Positions 38,801-46,218 of a stretch of 64,000 nucleotides of DNA are shown here, one piece after another (positions within the stretch are counted from its first letter, which is position 1; the number at the start of each line of letters is the position of its first letter). The notes under the pieces were generated by a model. It was not told where the DNA came from and ran no database searches. It was given only the letters and a program-made list of their open reading frames with translations. Position numbers and translations under genes: made by a program. The stretch comes from Coprococcus sp. (GTDB taxonomy: Bacteria > Bacillota > Clostridia > Lachnospirales > Lachnospiraceae). Location of the stretch: the NCBI GenBank assembly GCA_017935345.1, contig JAGBHU010000016.1, positions 62,001 to 126,000 on the forward strand. Direction: 5' to 3'.

Positions 38801-39353
38801 GTCTATTACCGTTTATGAGCCAACCGGCAGCTTTAAGCCTGAGGATGAGCTTGAGAAGGATGAGGAAGCAATGGCTGATGGTGCAACAGTATATATCAAG
38901 CCTGTTGACAACAAGACGGATACGCCTGAGTTCGATATGAAGGTATCTATCCCTGAGGATACAAAGCTTTCAAAGGTTAATATATACTTTGATTTGGATT
39001 ATGATGATTCAAGCTATAAGAACAGACCATCCTACATTGAGAATGATGAACACGTTATGATTAAATCCTATACAAAGAAGGATGGAAAAGACATTGATGA
39101 AATCACAAAAGAGTTAAAGGATATGCTCAGAAGCGGAACAGACCCTAAGCTGAAGCTTCAGGATTCATACTTCCAGGCATATGGAGGTAATTACACATAC
39201 ATAGTAATAGAAGTTTACTATGAGGGTAAGACAACACCGGCATATGTCATGATTAAGATTAAGGCATCTGACCCATTGTTTGACTTAACACAGAATGAGG
39301 AGGTCATTCCGGCGCTTGATGCACTTGCCGAGAAGAAGCTGAATCTGGCATAA
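32859..39353 (+). CDS. 2164-residue secreted protein at the end of the pilus locus, candidate tip adhesin
   Basis: It starts at GTG 32859 after GGAGGG. A signal peptide or anchor occupies about residues 5-31 (K-N-K-K-V-I-L-S-S-I-A). Three related segments begin with a similar strand: K-F-R-V-V-Q-I-L-P at residue 74, K-F-K-V-L-E-I-Q-P at 743 and I-N-V-L-Q-V-Q at 1228. Each is followed by Rossmann-like strands such as D-M-I-Y-I-Y-S-S, F-I-F-I-D and S-I-L-I-L-G. Beta-sandwich-like stretches lie at about 465-575 and 1107-1220 and at the C-terminus. A G-S-G-T-G-G-G-G-G-S linker is near 705. There is no LPxTG motif or C-terminal anchor. It resembles large DUF5057-type proteins of Lachnospiraceae as I recall them, unchecked. 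Its position suggests a PilY1-like role, which is inference. Confidence 0.7.
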   Translation: MFKNKKVILSSIAIVFTLVVCSIFVNFTLANSGSPTESGIAGTGINSSITGYSNIDIAVINSNDASLKATGDDKFRVVQILPDGLSSVAATDTALTAKVTAANYSGKVTSESDWGNTSYLWRYIYGDEYFRLAVFNGYKTITTDEMAEGAVQLTSVTVSALNSMNTSAQEILGRADMIYIYSSNSSDYGASGADLSEELYSWLDVYATTDRHPIAICRKALCTDDPTTISGNNDTYRMGALAYKLITKNLMARYDNVLVTEEDFFKTLYEEAEDGKVIPDMPSTTKTISDFILTAERGANEGGKDYISYNTYYKWYDGMSIQDFLNRNITSETADSAYVKAGDKAGLTGDKKEWNFDNANVLIISEETTSAMFNTMSGMNSNAAFAASDYKYNKKTGKWEAVESAPNSELTKLMYNTGSTGDAKHVPSGANIYLLDSSKLMDAISSGSSFSNMKLSSSYYKDVETKSISGSIKVVPEMGADNAIDLEGWTVQLIAKDENGVYHYVSKDGSTGYSFTLSASDDKYYEHDDETDTSVYKYEFISLNANYEYSAVLVSPDGAYADYRIGRIDNDFVIDNASAADGTDTPEQPGYDYTSVNTADDFDNKIVSDPDAYSDDFLSEYMIFSVDDPSDVYNYVKSLHDKFASEQITYSQGFGPLDFTQYDFIFIDKGKYSTEIGQTAYDALCAAVEKGVYVIASSKAGDGKGSGTGGGGGSTTIIVNSPSAKAIADIINAGIYRDGSDNKFKVLEIQPDYPIDEEIASKLPSVSTEWETKSDGKTKITGNYYTVPSDVESGKAKEELPSLLTEYYAFDLTKAKIAYAIDGLNYGDIELTQVSTEALIGMKEDIAATYDLVYIGGDISALDRNPADMYGGQLQISSIFGYTYLGLPTFLMYYHTGLINKMQSAGTYKMDRSVTGKRLLASPYIGGTYYTDTYIAEAGNDLTKTKYDELVNYISSGRPVIVSNELSSVYENMQGTNASGNKLSKTELLQGFWYNNGKLERGNLYLDPSSRMYTLIGNIYSRYTGKNGSNVWWGFDPASTKMIDNTSEEYGKTNYTYYRKENKSYLDEDAQGHDWYNSGSDVDVIKKYAVVLSNEYNDTLNTLVNESRTRTRLLITSKPTKYVQGITGTYIKTNNLAFTFVVNGPDPTYKYELYVDKDKNTAFTSEDYNISGTVSSGVEKSASITVDQDFFGAASWYLVIKDAAGKTVVAEETGLSKIINNNMSKSEINVLQVQTMAEGQGATSWTATDTLYFDITSQTAHKIAKYNTYANQTNLDTVSAAQYKCLGRHENRFGIVEYDIGIANDDYFSNLADEIAEDYDINLDMVVASSDRAKFTTGDNVTDVYDCLDTWVAEAEILKEGNAVDGFTQAEYKALVGTALSSYSAKSAAVQGPKEALDKYLQGAIEALQGTYTGPNNYGARGTYNTFLGGFNGGVSNNTIIELLEYMIATGEYYMIYFPGYSSNTEIHFAEGKVDNTMYGKQFTDLFIAYRDAKDAELMAKDRYQACLRRSYGKDFMKKMYSILILGPSDSFGGFKVDFKQKTCEYILDYVSAGGDLFFFHDAMTPFADAGSVNLTKSLLEVVGMNRFHVNLTDNSKSYNVAMHGYTSSITQSGLVQGTLTEDGYIYKKQNAASTPAGYVKGTLTEDGEIYEVENYGTTHDWQGPLNGWVECVGTFPVLDDWGNVSNKRMYKKAATAGTSGYIWRDATTFDEYTIIHGNYTEKAYCSKEWAAAGTSGLIWQEGGTPNYNGAYTDVEFKSSDESLYYMTPYAFNTKAGSGIINSFNTNVNATNPSANKLGKDVTVYVSGLAMTALYYNGNQGGKSTALPYVYAQESFTQATAWSGAANADQSACSETVKAGRLNEGLITLYPYSIGESLNIAGTHQQTYALDLESDKITVWYTLSGSNNSSGAKTRSSKYAASPYDGMEGYFIYTTSYGSGAVTYCGAGHSSVTGKTTRNNDERKLFINVIVNSALAVPPKPSITVYEPTGSFKPEDELEKDEEAMADGATVYIKPVDNKTDTPEFDMKVSIPEDTKLSKVNIYFDLDYDDSSYKNRPSYIENDEHVMIKSYTKKDGKDIDEITKELKDMLRSGTDPKLKLQDSYFQAYGGNYTYIVIEVYYEGKTTPAYVMIKIKASDPLFDLTQNEEVIPALDALAEKKLNLA

Positions 39354-39377
39354 ACGAATAATAAAACATTGTTTTTT

Positions 39378-39405
39378 GAGGCAGGTAGTGATACCTGCCT
39401 CTTTT
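39378..39405 (+). terminator. Terminator of the type IV pilus locus
   Basis: A perfect 10-base stem, GAGGCAGGTA (39378-39387) and TACCTGCCTC (39392-39401), with a GTGA loop and a TTTT tail. It lies 25 bases after the giant gene and separates the pilus locus from aroE. Confidence 0.9.
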
Positions 39406-39424
39406 GCAGAAAGGAATCATTTTT

Positions 39425-40795
39425 ATGAATATAGACGGTAGGACAAGACTGATAGGTTTACTTGGTGACCCTGTGGAACATACGATGTCACCGATGATAC
39501 ATAATACATTAAGTGAGCTTTTGGGTATCAATGATGTGTATGTACCGTTTCACACGAGAAAGCAGGGGCTTGAACAGGCAGTAAAGGGTGCTTACGAACT
39601 GAATATATTAGGACTGAATGCAACCGTGCCACATAAAAATCATGTTATAAAATATCTGTGTGGACTGGATGATGGGAGCAGGGCAATCGGTGCAGTCAAT
39701 ACACTGGTTCGGACATCGGAAGGCTATAAAGGCTATAATACGGATATGTTAGGTCTGATGCGTGAAGTGAAGTCATATGGTATAGCACTTTCGGGACAGG
39801 ATGTGATTATCCTTGGCGCAGGTGGTGCCGCAAAGGCTGTGGCTTATATGTGTATGAGTGAAAAGGCAGCTCATGTCTATATTTTTAATAGAACAAAATC
39901 AAAGGCTGAAGAAATCGCCAAGCATATGAATGAGCATTTTGGAAATGATATTATGATAGCAGGAGCGCTTTCAGACTATAAAAAGCTTAAGCAAAAGAAA
40001 TATATTGTGTTTCAGTCTACATCCATAGGTCTTCATCCGAATGATGATGAGGCTGTTATAACGGATGAGGACTTTTATAAGCTGGTGGATACAGGTGTTG
40101 ATTTGGTTTATAATCCATTTGAAACAGGTTTTATGAAAAGATGCAGAGCGGAAGGTGCAAAAGCCTATAACGGACTTAAAATGCTTTTGTATCAGGGTAT
40201 CATAGCATATGAATTATGGAATCATATATCAGTAGATGAGAAGACGGCGGATATTGTTTATCAAAGGTTGCTGAAAGCGACAAGAAATAATATTGTTCTT
40301 ACAGGTTTTATGGGTTGCGGAAAGTCAACAGTCGGTTTGGCGATATCAGAAAAATACGGATATAAGCTGGTAGATACAGATTCGGTTATTGAAGAAAAAG
40401 CCGGTATGCCTATCAGTAAAATATTTCAGACAAAAGGAGAAGCGTATTTCAGAAGCCTTGAGACAAAGGTTCTTATGGAATTGAATGAAACACTTTCCAA
40501 TACGGTTATCTCCACGGGAGGCGGACTGCCTTTACGGGAGGAAAATCAGAAATTACTGACATCTCTTGGAAATGTTGTATATTTGAATGTGGAAGCAGAG
40601 GAAGTCCTGTGCAGACTGGCCGGCGATACGACAAGACCGCTTCTTCAGGGAAAAAATCCGAGGGAAAGAATAACAGAGCTGATGGATTACCGAAAACCAA
40701 TCTATGAACAGGGGGCGGATGTAACGATATCTGTTACAGGAAAATCCGTTGCCGATATCGTTGAGGAGGTTATGAATGGATATTCAAAGACTTGA
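39425..40795 (+). CDS. Bifunctional shikimate dehydrogenase-shikimate kinase (AroE-AroK fusion)
   Basis: A 456-residue fusion from ATG 39425, which follows AAGGAA. Residues 1-285 are AroE: D-P-V-E-H-T-M-S-P (shikimate binding), L-N-A-T-V-P-H-K (catalytic lysine), A-V-N-T-L and the G-A-G-G-A-A NADP loop. Residues 286-456 are AroK: the P-loop G-F-M-G-C-G-K-S-T, D-T-D in the shikimate site, S-T-G-G-G and R-P-L-L. It catalyses two successive steps of chorismate synthesis. No other aro gene is next to it. It overlaps the following gene by 20 bases. Confidence 0.95.
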   Translation: MNIDGRTRLIGLLGDPVEHTMSPMIHNTLSELLGINDVYVPFHTRKQGLEQAVKGAYELNILGLNATVPHKNHVIKYLCGLDDGSRAIGAVNTLVRTSEGYKGYNTDMLGLMREVKSYGIALSGQDVIILGAGGAAKAVAYMCMSEKAAHVYIFNRTKSKAEEIAKHMNEHFGNDIMIAGALSDYKKLKQKKYIVFQSTSIGLHPNDDEAVITDEDFYKLVDTGVDLVYNPFETGFMKRCRAEGAKAYNGLKMLLYQGIIAYELWNHISVDEKTADIVYQRLLKATRNNIVLTGFMGCGKSTVGLAISEKYGYKLVDTDSVIEEKAGMPISKIFQTKGEAYFRSLETKVLMELNETLSNTVISTGGGLPLREENQKLLTSLGNVVYLNVEAEEVLCRLAGDTTRPLLQGKNPRERITELMDYRKPIYEQGADVTISVTGKSVADIVEEVMNGYSKT

Positions 40796-41834
40796 AAATA
40801 TTAGAAAAGCAAAAGAACTGGATGCGATTTTGATAACGGATCAATATAATATGCGGTACATTACAGGGTATCGTGGCGAGGGAATGCTGTTTTATACAGC
40901 CTATAACAAATATATATTGACAGATTCAAGATATACGGAGCAGGTAGAAAAGGAATGCGAAGGCTATGAATGTGTTGATATAGAAAGTGTAGGATATGGT
41001 AAAACCTTATCCAAACTGATTTCAAGGGACATCAGGAAGCTTGGATTTGAAAATAACAGTATCAGCTATAAGGTATATGCAGGATTGAAAAATTGTCTGA
41101 CGGATATCAGCTTTATGGAGCTGGATGAGGAAATAGATAAGCTTCGTATGATTAAAGATGATGAAGAAATAGAGAACCTGAGAACTGCGGAAGGTATCGG
41201 AGATGCGGCATTTTCCCATATATTGAAATATTTGAAACCGGGAATATCCGAAAAGGATATTGCATTGGAATTGGAATATTTTATGAAAAAGAATGGGGCG
41301 GAAGGGCTAAGCTTTGATACAATAGCTGCGTCAGGGAAGAATTCTTCTATGCCACATGCGATACCAACGGATAAAATGATTGAAAACGGAGATTTTATAA
41401 CGATGGATTTCGGCTGCATCTATCAGGGATATTGTTCCGATATGACAAGAACAGTTGGAATCGGTAAGCTTAGCGGTATGCAGGAAAGTGTATATGATAT
41501 CGTGTTAAAGGCGCAGCTTACGGCGATGGAAGCGATAAAGCCCGGAATGATGTGCAATGAGATAGACAAAATAGCAAGAAATATCATCAGGGATGCCGGG
41601 TACGGAAACTGCTTTGGACATGGGTTGGGGCATTCCGTTGGGTTGTTTATCCATGAAAATCCGAGATTTTCGCCAAAATGTAATACGGTGCTTGAACCGG
41701 GAATGGTTATCACTGTTGAGCCGGGAATCTATCTGCCCGGACAGTTTGGCGTCAGAATCGAGGATTTAATCGTTGTAACGGAAAGTGGATACATGAACCT
41801 TACGGCATCGGAAAAAAATCTGATAATTGTATAG
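40776..41834 (+). CDS. Xaa-Pro aminopeptidase (M24B family)
   Basis: A 352-residue creatinase/aminopeptidase-fold enzyme. The dinuclear metal site residues are visible in D-F-G-C-I-Y-Q-G-Y-C-S-D-M-T-R, G-H-G-L-G-H-S-V-G, E-P-G-I-Y-L-P and R-I-E-D. The shorter N-terminal domain is the creatinase-N type. It removes N-terminal residues that precede proline. The start overlaps the end of the aroE-aroK gene. It is followed by efp, a very common pairing in Firmicutes. Confidence 0.94.
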   Translation: MDIQRLENIRKAKELDAILITDQYNMRYITGYRGEGMLFYTAYNKYILTDSRYTEQVEKECEGYECVDIESVGYGKTLSKLISRDIRKLGFENNSISYKVYAGLKNCLTDISFMELDEEIDKLRMIKDDEEIENLRTAEGIGDAAFSHILKYLKPGISEKDIALELEYFMKKNGAEGLSFDTIAASGKNSSMPHAIPTDKMIENGDFITMDFGCIYQGYCSDMTRTVGIGKLSGMQESVYDIVLKAQLTAMEAIKPGMMCNEIDKIARNIIRDAGYGNCFGHGLGHSVGLFIHENPRFSPKCNTVLEPGMVITVEPGIYLPGQFGVRIEDLIVVTESGYMNLTASEKNLIIV

Positions 41835-41899
41835 ACGGCAGACGATGTAAGGATATTGATATAACGATTCAGCCATCTTCGCTATTTGGTAAAAAATAG

Positions 41900-41928
41900 T
41901 TGAAATATTCTGATATATATTATAAAAT
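41900..41928 (+). promoter_or_regulatory. Sigma-A promoter of efp
   Basis: TTGAAA at 41900-41905 and TAAAAT at 41923-41928 with a 17-base spacer, 40 bases before the efp start. It gives efp its own transcript. Confidence 0.65.
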
Positions 41929-41967
41929 GTGACAAGAAGTTTATATCTTAAGGAGGATTATATTGTT

Positions 41968-42534
41968 ATGGCAGAGATGATCTCAGCAGGTGATTTTAGA
42001 AATGGTGTTACAATAGAGTTTGAGGGTAACATTTATCAAATTATAGAATTCCAGCATGTTAAGCCTGGTAAAGGTGCAGCATTTGTTAGGACAAAGCTTA
42101 AGAATATCAAGAGCGGCGGTGTAATAGAAAAGTCTTTCCGTCCGACAGAGAAGTGTGAGAAGGCGCATATCGAAAGAAAGGATATGCAGTATCTTTACAA
42201 TGACGGTGAGTTATATTACTTTATGGACCCTGAAACATATGACCAGATTCCAATCAGCTCAGAGGCTATCGGTGATTCATTGAAGTTTGTTAAAGAGAAT
42301 GACGAGTGTAAGATTTGTTCACATAACGGTTCCGTATTTGCAGTTGAACCACCTCTCTTTGTAGAGCTTCTGATTACAGAATGTGAACCGGGTGTTAAGG
42401 GAGACACGGCTACAGGTGCTACAAAGCCATGTACGGTTGAAACGGGTGCTGTAGTATATGTACCGCTTTTTGTGAATGAAGGCGATACAATCAAGATTGA
42501 TACAAGAACAGGTGAGTATCTTTCAAGAGTTTAA
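41968..42534 (+). CDS. efp: Translation elongation factor P
   Basis: A 188-residue EF-P from ATG 41968; AGGAGG is 11 bases upstream. A second in-frame ATG nine bases later would give the more usual M-I-S-A-G-D-F start but is farther from the ribosome-binding site. The conserved loop [10 protein letters not shown] carries the lysine equivalent to the modified Lys32 of Bacillus EF-P (Lys35 in this numbering). EF-P rescues ribosomes at polyproline stretches. The C-terminal ends with [10 protein letters not shown], typical of the family. Confidence 0.97.
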   Translation: MAEMISAGDFRNGVTIEFEGNIYQIIEFQHVKPGKGAAFVRTKLKNIKSGGVIEKSFRPTEKCEKAHIERKDMQYLYNDGELYYFMDPETYDQIPISSEAIGDSLKFVKENDECKICSHNGSVFAVEPPLFVELLITECEPGVKGDTATGATKPCTVETGAVVYVPLFVNEGDTIKIDTRTGEYLSRV

Positions 42535-42587
42535 TCAAAGAATAAAATAAGAGAAATATAATATTACAGAAGAGAATCATAAAAAAG

Positions 42588-42653
42588 CAGGTGTGCATGA
42601 TTGAACTGAACCTCAAATGTCGGACAGTTTAATGATGTGTACCTGTTTTTTTT
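42588..42653 (+). terminator. Terminator of efp
   Basis: CAGGTGTGCAT (42588-42598) pairs, with three G-U pairs, with ATGTGTACCTG (42635-42645), followed by eight T. The large loop has an internal AACTG/CAGTT stem. The rest of the gap to spoIIIAA (to 42823) holds no gene; it includes a 13-base palindrome GCGTATGATACGC at 42788-42800 just before the ribosome-binding site. Confidence 0.75.
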
Positions 42654-42823
42654 ATATTATTTTTCTTTTACTGAAACAGGTACATTACCGGATGACCTAT
42701 AAGCTTCTGAGAAAATGATATCATGCATAATGGAGAGGATAGCTGAATATATATATTTATAGATAAATATCAATGTAATTGTGCAGAGCGTATGATACGC
42801 CCGGTATATAAGGAGTTGGAAAA

Positions 42824-43828
42824 ATGGACAATCTGATGATGTTACCCAAAGAACGGAAAGAAAATGATGTACATGCTCATGAGATTTTGCGTATTCTTTC
42901 AGTCCGATTGAAGAATATATTAGGCCAAGCAGATATCAGGTGGAGTGAATTGCAGGAAATCCGATTACGTGTGAATGAGCCTGTCATTATCATATATTGC
43001 AACCGGGAGTATTTTATCGGCGAGGATGCCAGAATGAAACGAAACAGGCAGGGTGCCGTTATTGTTACATCGGCAGATGTAAATGATACGTTGGAGTACA
43101 TCAGTAATTATTCCCTTTATGCCTATGAGGATGAGATAAGACAGGGATTTATAACGATACAGGGTGGCCATCGTATAGGACTTGCAGGTAAAGTTGTTTT
43201 AGAAAACGAAAATATAAAATGTGTTCGGCACATATCATTTATAAATATTAGAATGTCACATGAGATAAAGGGATGTAGCCGGAAGGTTATGCCCTTTATT
43301 TCATTACATAAGGAGGCTGCGCATACGCTTATTATATCACCTCCGAGATGTGGAAAGACTACACTGCTTAGAGATATTATTAGAAATCTGTCAAATGGCA
43401 GTGAACTGCTGCCCGGCATGACTGTGGGCGTGGTAGACGAGCGCAGCGAGATAGGTGCCTGCTACAAGGGAATCCCGCAAAATGACGTAGGGATAAGAAC
43501 AGATATATTGGACGGATGCCCAAAAGCATATGGAATGCATATGCTGCTTCGTTCCATGTCACCACAGGTTATAGCTGTAGATGAGCTGGGAGGTTCTCAG
43601 GATATAGAAGCTGTATATAGTGTTATTAATTGCGGCTGCAAACTGATTGCAACGATACATGGAAACGGAGTAGAAGATATAAAAAACAGACCGGGAATCC
43701 GTAAGCTGATAGATGAGCGTATATTTGAAAGATATATCGTGTTACGTGGCGATAAAGAGATTGGGCGGGTACATGCAATATTTGACCAGAGGGGTTCCAT
43801 TCTTTATGGAGGGGATATGTTATGCTGA
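42824..43828 (+). CDS. spoIIIAA: Stage III sporulation protein AA (ATPase)
   Basis: A 334-residue cytoplasmic ATPase related to type II/III secretion ATPases. Walker A is P-P-R-C-G-K-T-T-L-L, and the G-V-V-D-E-R-S-E-I segment is typical of SpoIIIAA. It is the first gene of the spoIIIA operon, whose products make the channel between mother cell and forespore together with SpoIIQ. AGGAG lies eight bases before the ATG. It overlaps spoIIIAB by seven bases. I could not find a confident SigE promoter upstream. Confidence 0.95.
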   Translation: MDNLMMLPKERKENDVHAHEILRILSVRLKNILGQADIRWSELQEIRLRVNEPVIIIYCNREYFIGEDARMKRNRQGAVIVTSADVNDTLEYISNYSLYAYEDEIRQGFITIQGGHRIGLAGKVVLENENIKCVRHISFINIRMSHEIKGCSRKVMPFISLHKEAAHTLIISPPRCGKTTLLRDIIRNLSNGSELLPGMTVGVVDERSEIGACYKGIPQNDVGIRTDILDGCPKAYGMHMLLRSMSPQVIAVDELGGSQDIEAVYSVINCGCKLIATIHGNGVEDIKNRPGIRKLIDERIFERYIVLRGDKEIGRVHAIFDQRGSILYGGDMLC

Positions 43829-44343
43829 TGAAAATTGCCGGAGGAATGTTGGTGCTTATTGCATCTTCAGGAATCGGACAAACCATAGGCAAAAATCAGG
43901 AAATACTTGTTCGTGAGCTGGCAGAATTGCTTTCCATGCTGCGGCTTATCAAGAGTGAGCTTCGATATGCCATCAATGAGCTTCCGGAGGCATTTGCGGA
44001 TATGGCACCAAGGCTGAAAGGGAGTATCGGAGAACTATGTTCCAATATGGCACAGTTATTAGCAAACGGATATGCGCTTTCGTTTCAGGAGGCATGGGAT
44101 ATCAGTATGCAAAAACTGAGAGAAGAAAGCCGCTTGGGAAAAGGGCATTTGTCGTATGTTGAAAAGCTGGGAGGAATTCTTGGGCATATGGATGTAGATG
44201 CCCAGATTGCTCAGCTTGAGTTGTTGGAAAATGCCATGATACATGAATATGAAAGTGAAAGAGAAAAGACGGGGCAGATAAAAAAGCTTGCCGGTTCAAT
44301 CGGCATTTTAGGCGGTCTTTTTTTAATTATAATAATGCTATAG
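43822..44343 (+). CDS. spoIIIAB: Stage III sporulation protein AB
   Basis: A 173-residue protein with an N-terminal and a C-terminal hydrophobic helix and a helical middle that resembles the GspF fold. L-S-M-L-R-L-I-K-S-E-L-R-Y and the G-x-L-P-x-A/F-type segment near residue 55 match SpoIIIAB. It is thought to be the membrane platform of the feeding channel. It overlaps spoIIIAA by seven bases and is followed by spoIIIAC after 20 bases. Confidence 0.92.
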   Translation: MLMKIAGGMLVLIASSGIGQTIGKNQEILVRELAELLSMLRLIKSELRYAINELPEAFADMAPRLKGSIGELCSNMAQLLANGYALSFQEAWDISMQKLREESRLGKGHLSYVEKLGGILGHMDVDAQIAQLELLENAMIHEYESEREKTGQIKKLAGSIGILGGLFLIIIML

Positions 44344-44363
44344 AAGATGGGACGGTTTAATGT

Positions 44364-44573
44364 ATGACAATCCAGATTTTATTTAAGATAGGAGCAGTTG
44401 GAATATTGGTAGCCCTCCTGAATCAGGTGCTGAAACATTCAGGCAAAGAGGAGCATGCATATCTTTTGAATCTGGCAGGTCTGATTATCGTTCTCTCATG
44501 GATTATACCTTATATAAAGGATTTGTTTAATGAGATTATGGAGCTTGTAAATATAGGAATGTTGATGCTGTAG
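44364..44573 (+). CDS. spoIIIAC: Stage III sporulation protein AC
   Basis: A 69-residue membrane protein with two predicted helices. Its I-Q-I-L-F-K-I-G-A-V-G-I start and S-G-K-E-E-x-A-Y-L loop are characteristic of SpoIIIAC. It belongs to the membrane part of the mother cell-forespore channel. Being short, it is identified mainly by this motif and by the operon order. Confidence 0.93.
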   Translation: MTIQILFKIGAVGILVALLNQVLKHSGKEEHAYLLNLAGLIIVLSWIIPYIKDLFNEIMELVNIGMLML

Positions 44574-44591
44574 GCGGGAAAGGAATTTCAT

Positions 44592-44987
44592 ATGTCACTG
44601 ATATCACTGGTACTTGCAGTTGTTGTTATTATTATGCTGGCAATAAAGCTGAATAAAATAAATCCTGAGTATAGCACGCTTTTAAGTATAGGAGCGTGCT
44701 TGTTCATTATATTTTTCGTGATTGACAAGCTGTCTGTTGTATTTGGTTATATAGACAGAATAACTGCATATATTGATATAGACGTTATGTATATAGAAAT
44801 TATATTGAAAATGATAGGAATAGCCTATGTGTGTGAATTTGCCTCGAATATATGTAAGGATGCCGGCTATAGTGCGGTGGCATCCCAGATAGAGATGGCA
44901 GGAAAAATATCCATGATTGCTCTTGGCATTCCTGTTTTGATGAGCGTAATTGATTTGGTTGTTGCCTTGGTTGGGGGTGTATCATGA
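44592..44987 (+). CDS. spoIIIAD: Stage III sporulation protein AD
   Basis: A 131-residue membrane protein with about three to four hydrophobic helices. The segments Y-V-C-E-F-A-S-N-I-C-K-D-A-G and A-S-Q-I-E-M-A-G-K are strongly conserved in SpoIIIAD. It overlaps spoIIIAE by four bases (ATGA), which implies coupled translation. Confidence 0.93.
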   Translation: MSLISLVLAVVVIIMLAIKLNKINPEYSTLLSIGACLFIIFFVIDKLSVVFGYIDRITAYIDIDVMYIEIILKMIGIAYVCEFASNICKDAGYSAVASQIEMAGKISMIALGIPVLMSVIDLVVALVGGVS

Positions 44988-46210
44988 TAGCCGGAGTCTG
45001 TGGCATGCTTCTCAAAACCGCACTTTCGGTTATGCTTTGCATGAATCATGTGCAGCCTGTTATTCAATATGGAGAATATATAAATTGTAATCACAATGCT
45101 GTTAATACAGAATATGCAAATTGTAACGGGAATGCTGTTAATGCAGAATATGGACAAGCAGAAATTCAGGAGAGTGATGATATTATCGATGATACCTATG
45201 AGGAAGAATTTGAAAAAATGGATTCGATTATTCAGGATAAAAATAAGGTCACTTATACAGAGATATATGAGGCTGTAAAGTCGGGAGATTTGAAAAAAAT
45301 AGCGGAGCTTGTAGGGCAAATGATATATAACAGCTTATTATATGAGCTTGGAGAAAGTAAGAAGCTGTTTGTTCAGCTCTTGGCTGTTATTATGTTGGGG
45401 ACAATATTTACGAATTTGTCAGGACGTATAGGCGGATATGCAGGAGGAAATGGATTTTTTGTTACATATATGATTTTAGCAGCGTTGCTGTTGTCGTGCT
45501 TTACACTTGCAAGTGAAATTGCAATAGAGGTTATATCGGGAATCAATGAATTTATGATAGCGTTTATACCTGCGTATTCTATGGCAGCAGCTTATTCCAA
45601 CGGGCAGGAAACAGCCATGTTTTCAAGGGAGATTATATTGCTGGTGGTGTTTATATGTGAAAATGTCCTGTTAAAAATCGTATTTCCCATCGTGAAATGC
45701 AGTGGTGTGTGCGGTCTTGTAAATAAAATGAATACGGAAGACTATTTCTCCAAGCTTATAGAATTGTTAAAAAGCATAGCAGGCTGGATTATGAAAACGA
45801 TATTTGCCACAATAACAGGTATTAATGTAATAAAAGGTATTATATCACCCTCAATGGACAAGCTGGGGAGAAACGGTGCCATAAAAGTGATAGGGAATAT
45901 GGTTGGCGGTACAGCCGTTCAGACCGTGGCAAGTGTATTGGTAAGTTCAGGTATGTTTATCAAAAACTGTATCGGGATAGCGGGGGCGGTTGTTGTTATC
46001 GTTATTGCGGTGATACCTGCAGTAAAGATTTTTTTGATGTTTCTGGGACTGAAGGCTATTGCCGCACTTGTACAGCCTATGGGAGATAAAAGATTTTCAG
46101 AAGGTGTTGCATCAATGGCAGAAGCGATTGAATTGCTGTTTAAGACATCAGGTATTGCCGTGCTGATGTTTATCATAAGCATTACGGCATTAACGATGCT
46201 TACAGGATAG
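44984..46210 (+). CDS. spoIIIAE: Stage III sporulation protein AE
   Basis: A 408-residue membrane protein with an N-terminal signal sequence and, from about residue 115, several transmembrane segments. Residues 28-52 contain a near-duplication (C-N-H-N-A-V-N-T-E-Y-A and C-N-G-N-A-V-N-A-E-Y), coded by a short imperfect tandem repeat at about 45083-45150. The core ending I-L-M-x-I-x-x-I-T-x-L-T is family-like. It is the largest channel component of the operon. Confidence 0.93.
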   Translation: MIAGVCGMLLKTALSVMLCMNHVQPVIQYGEYINCNHNAVNTEYANCNGNAVNAEYGQAEIQESDDIIDDTYEEEFEKMDSIIQDKNKVTYTEIYEAVKSGDLKKIAELVGQMIYNSLLYELGESKKLFVQLLAVIMLGTIFTNLSGRIGGYAGGNGFFVTYMILAALLLSCFTLASEIAIEVISGINEFMIAFIPAYSMAAAYSNGQETAMFSREIILLVVFICENVLLKIVFPIVKCSGVCGLVNKMNTEDYFSKLIELLKSIAGWIMKTIFATITGINVIKGIISPSMDKLGRNGAIKVIGNMVGGTAVQTVASVLVSSGMFIKNCIGIAGAVVVIVIAVIPAVKIFLMFLGLKAIAALVQPMGDKRFSEGVASMAEAIELLFKTSGIAVLMFIISITALTMLTG

Positions 46211-46218
46211 GAGAGACT

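Noticed and set aside
42788-42800. 13-base palindrome before spoIIIAA as a regulator site
   Set aside because: It is short, its partner is unknown and I could not place a SigE promoter relative to it, so it is only mentioned in the gap description.
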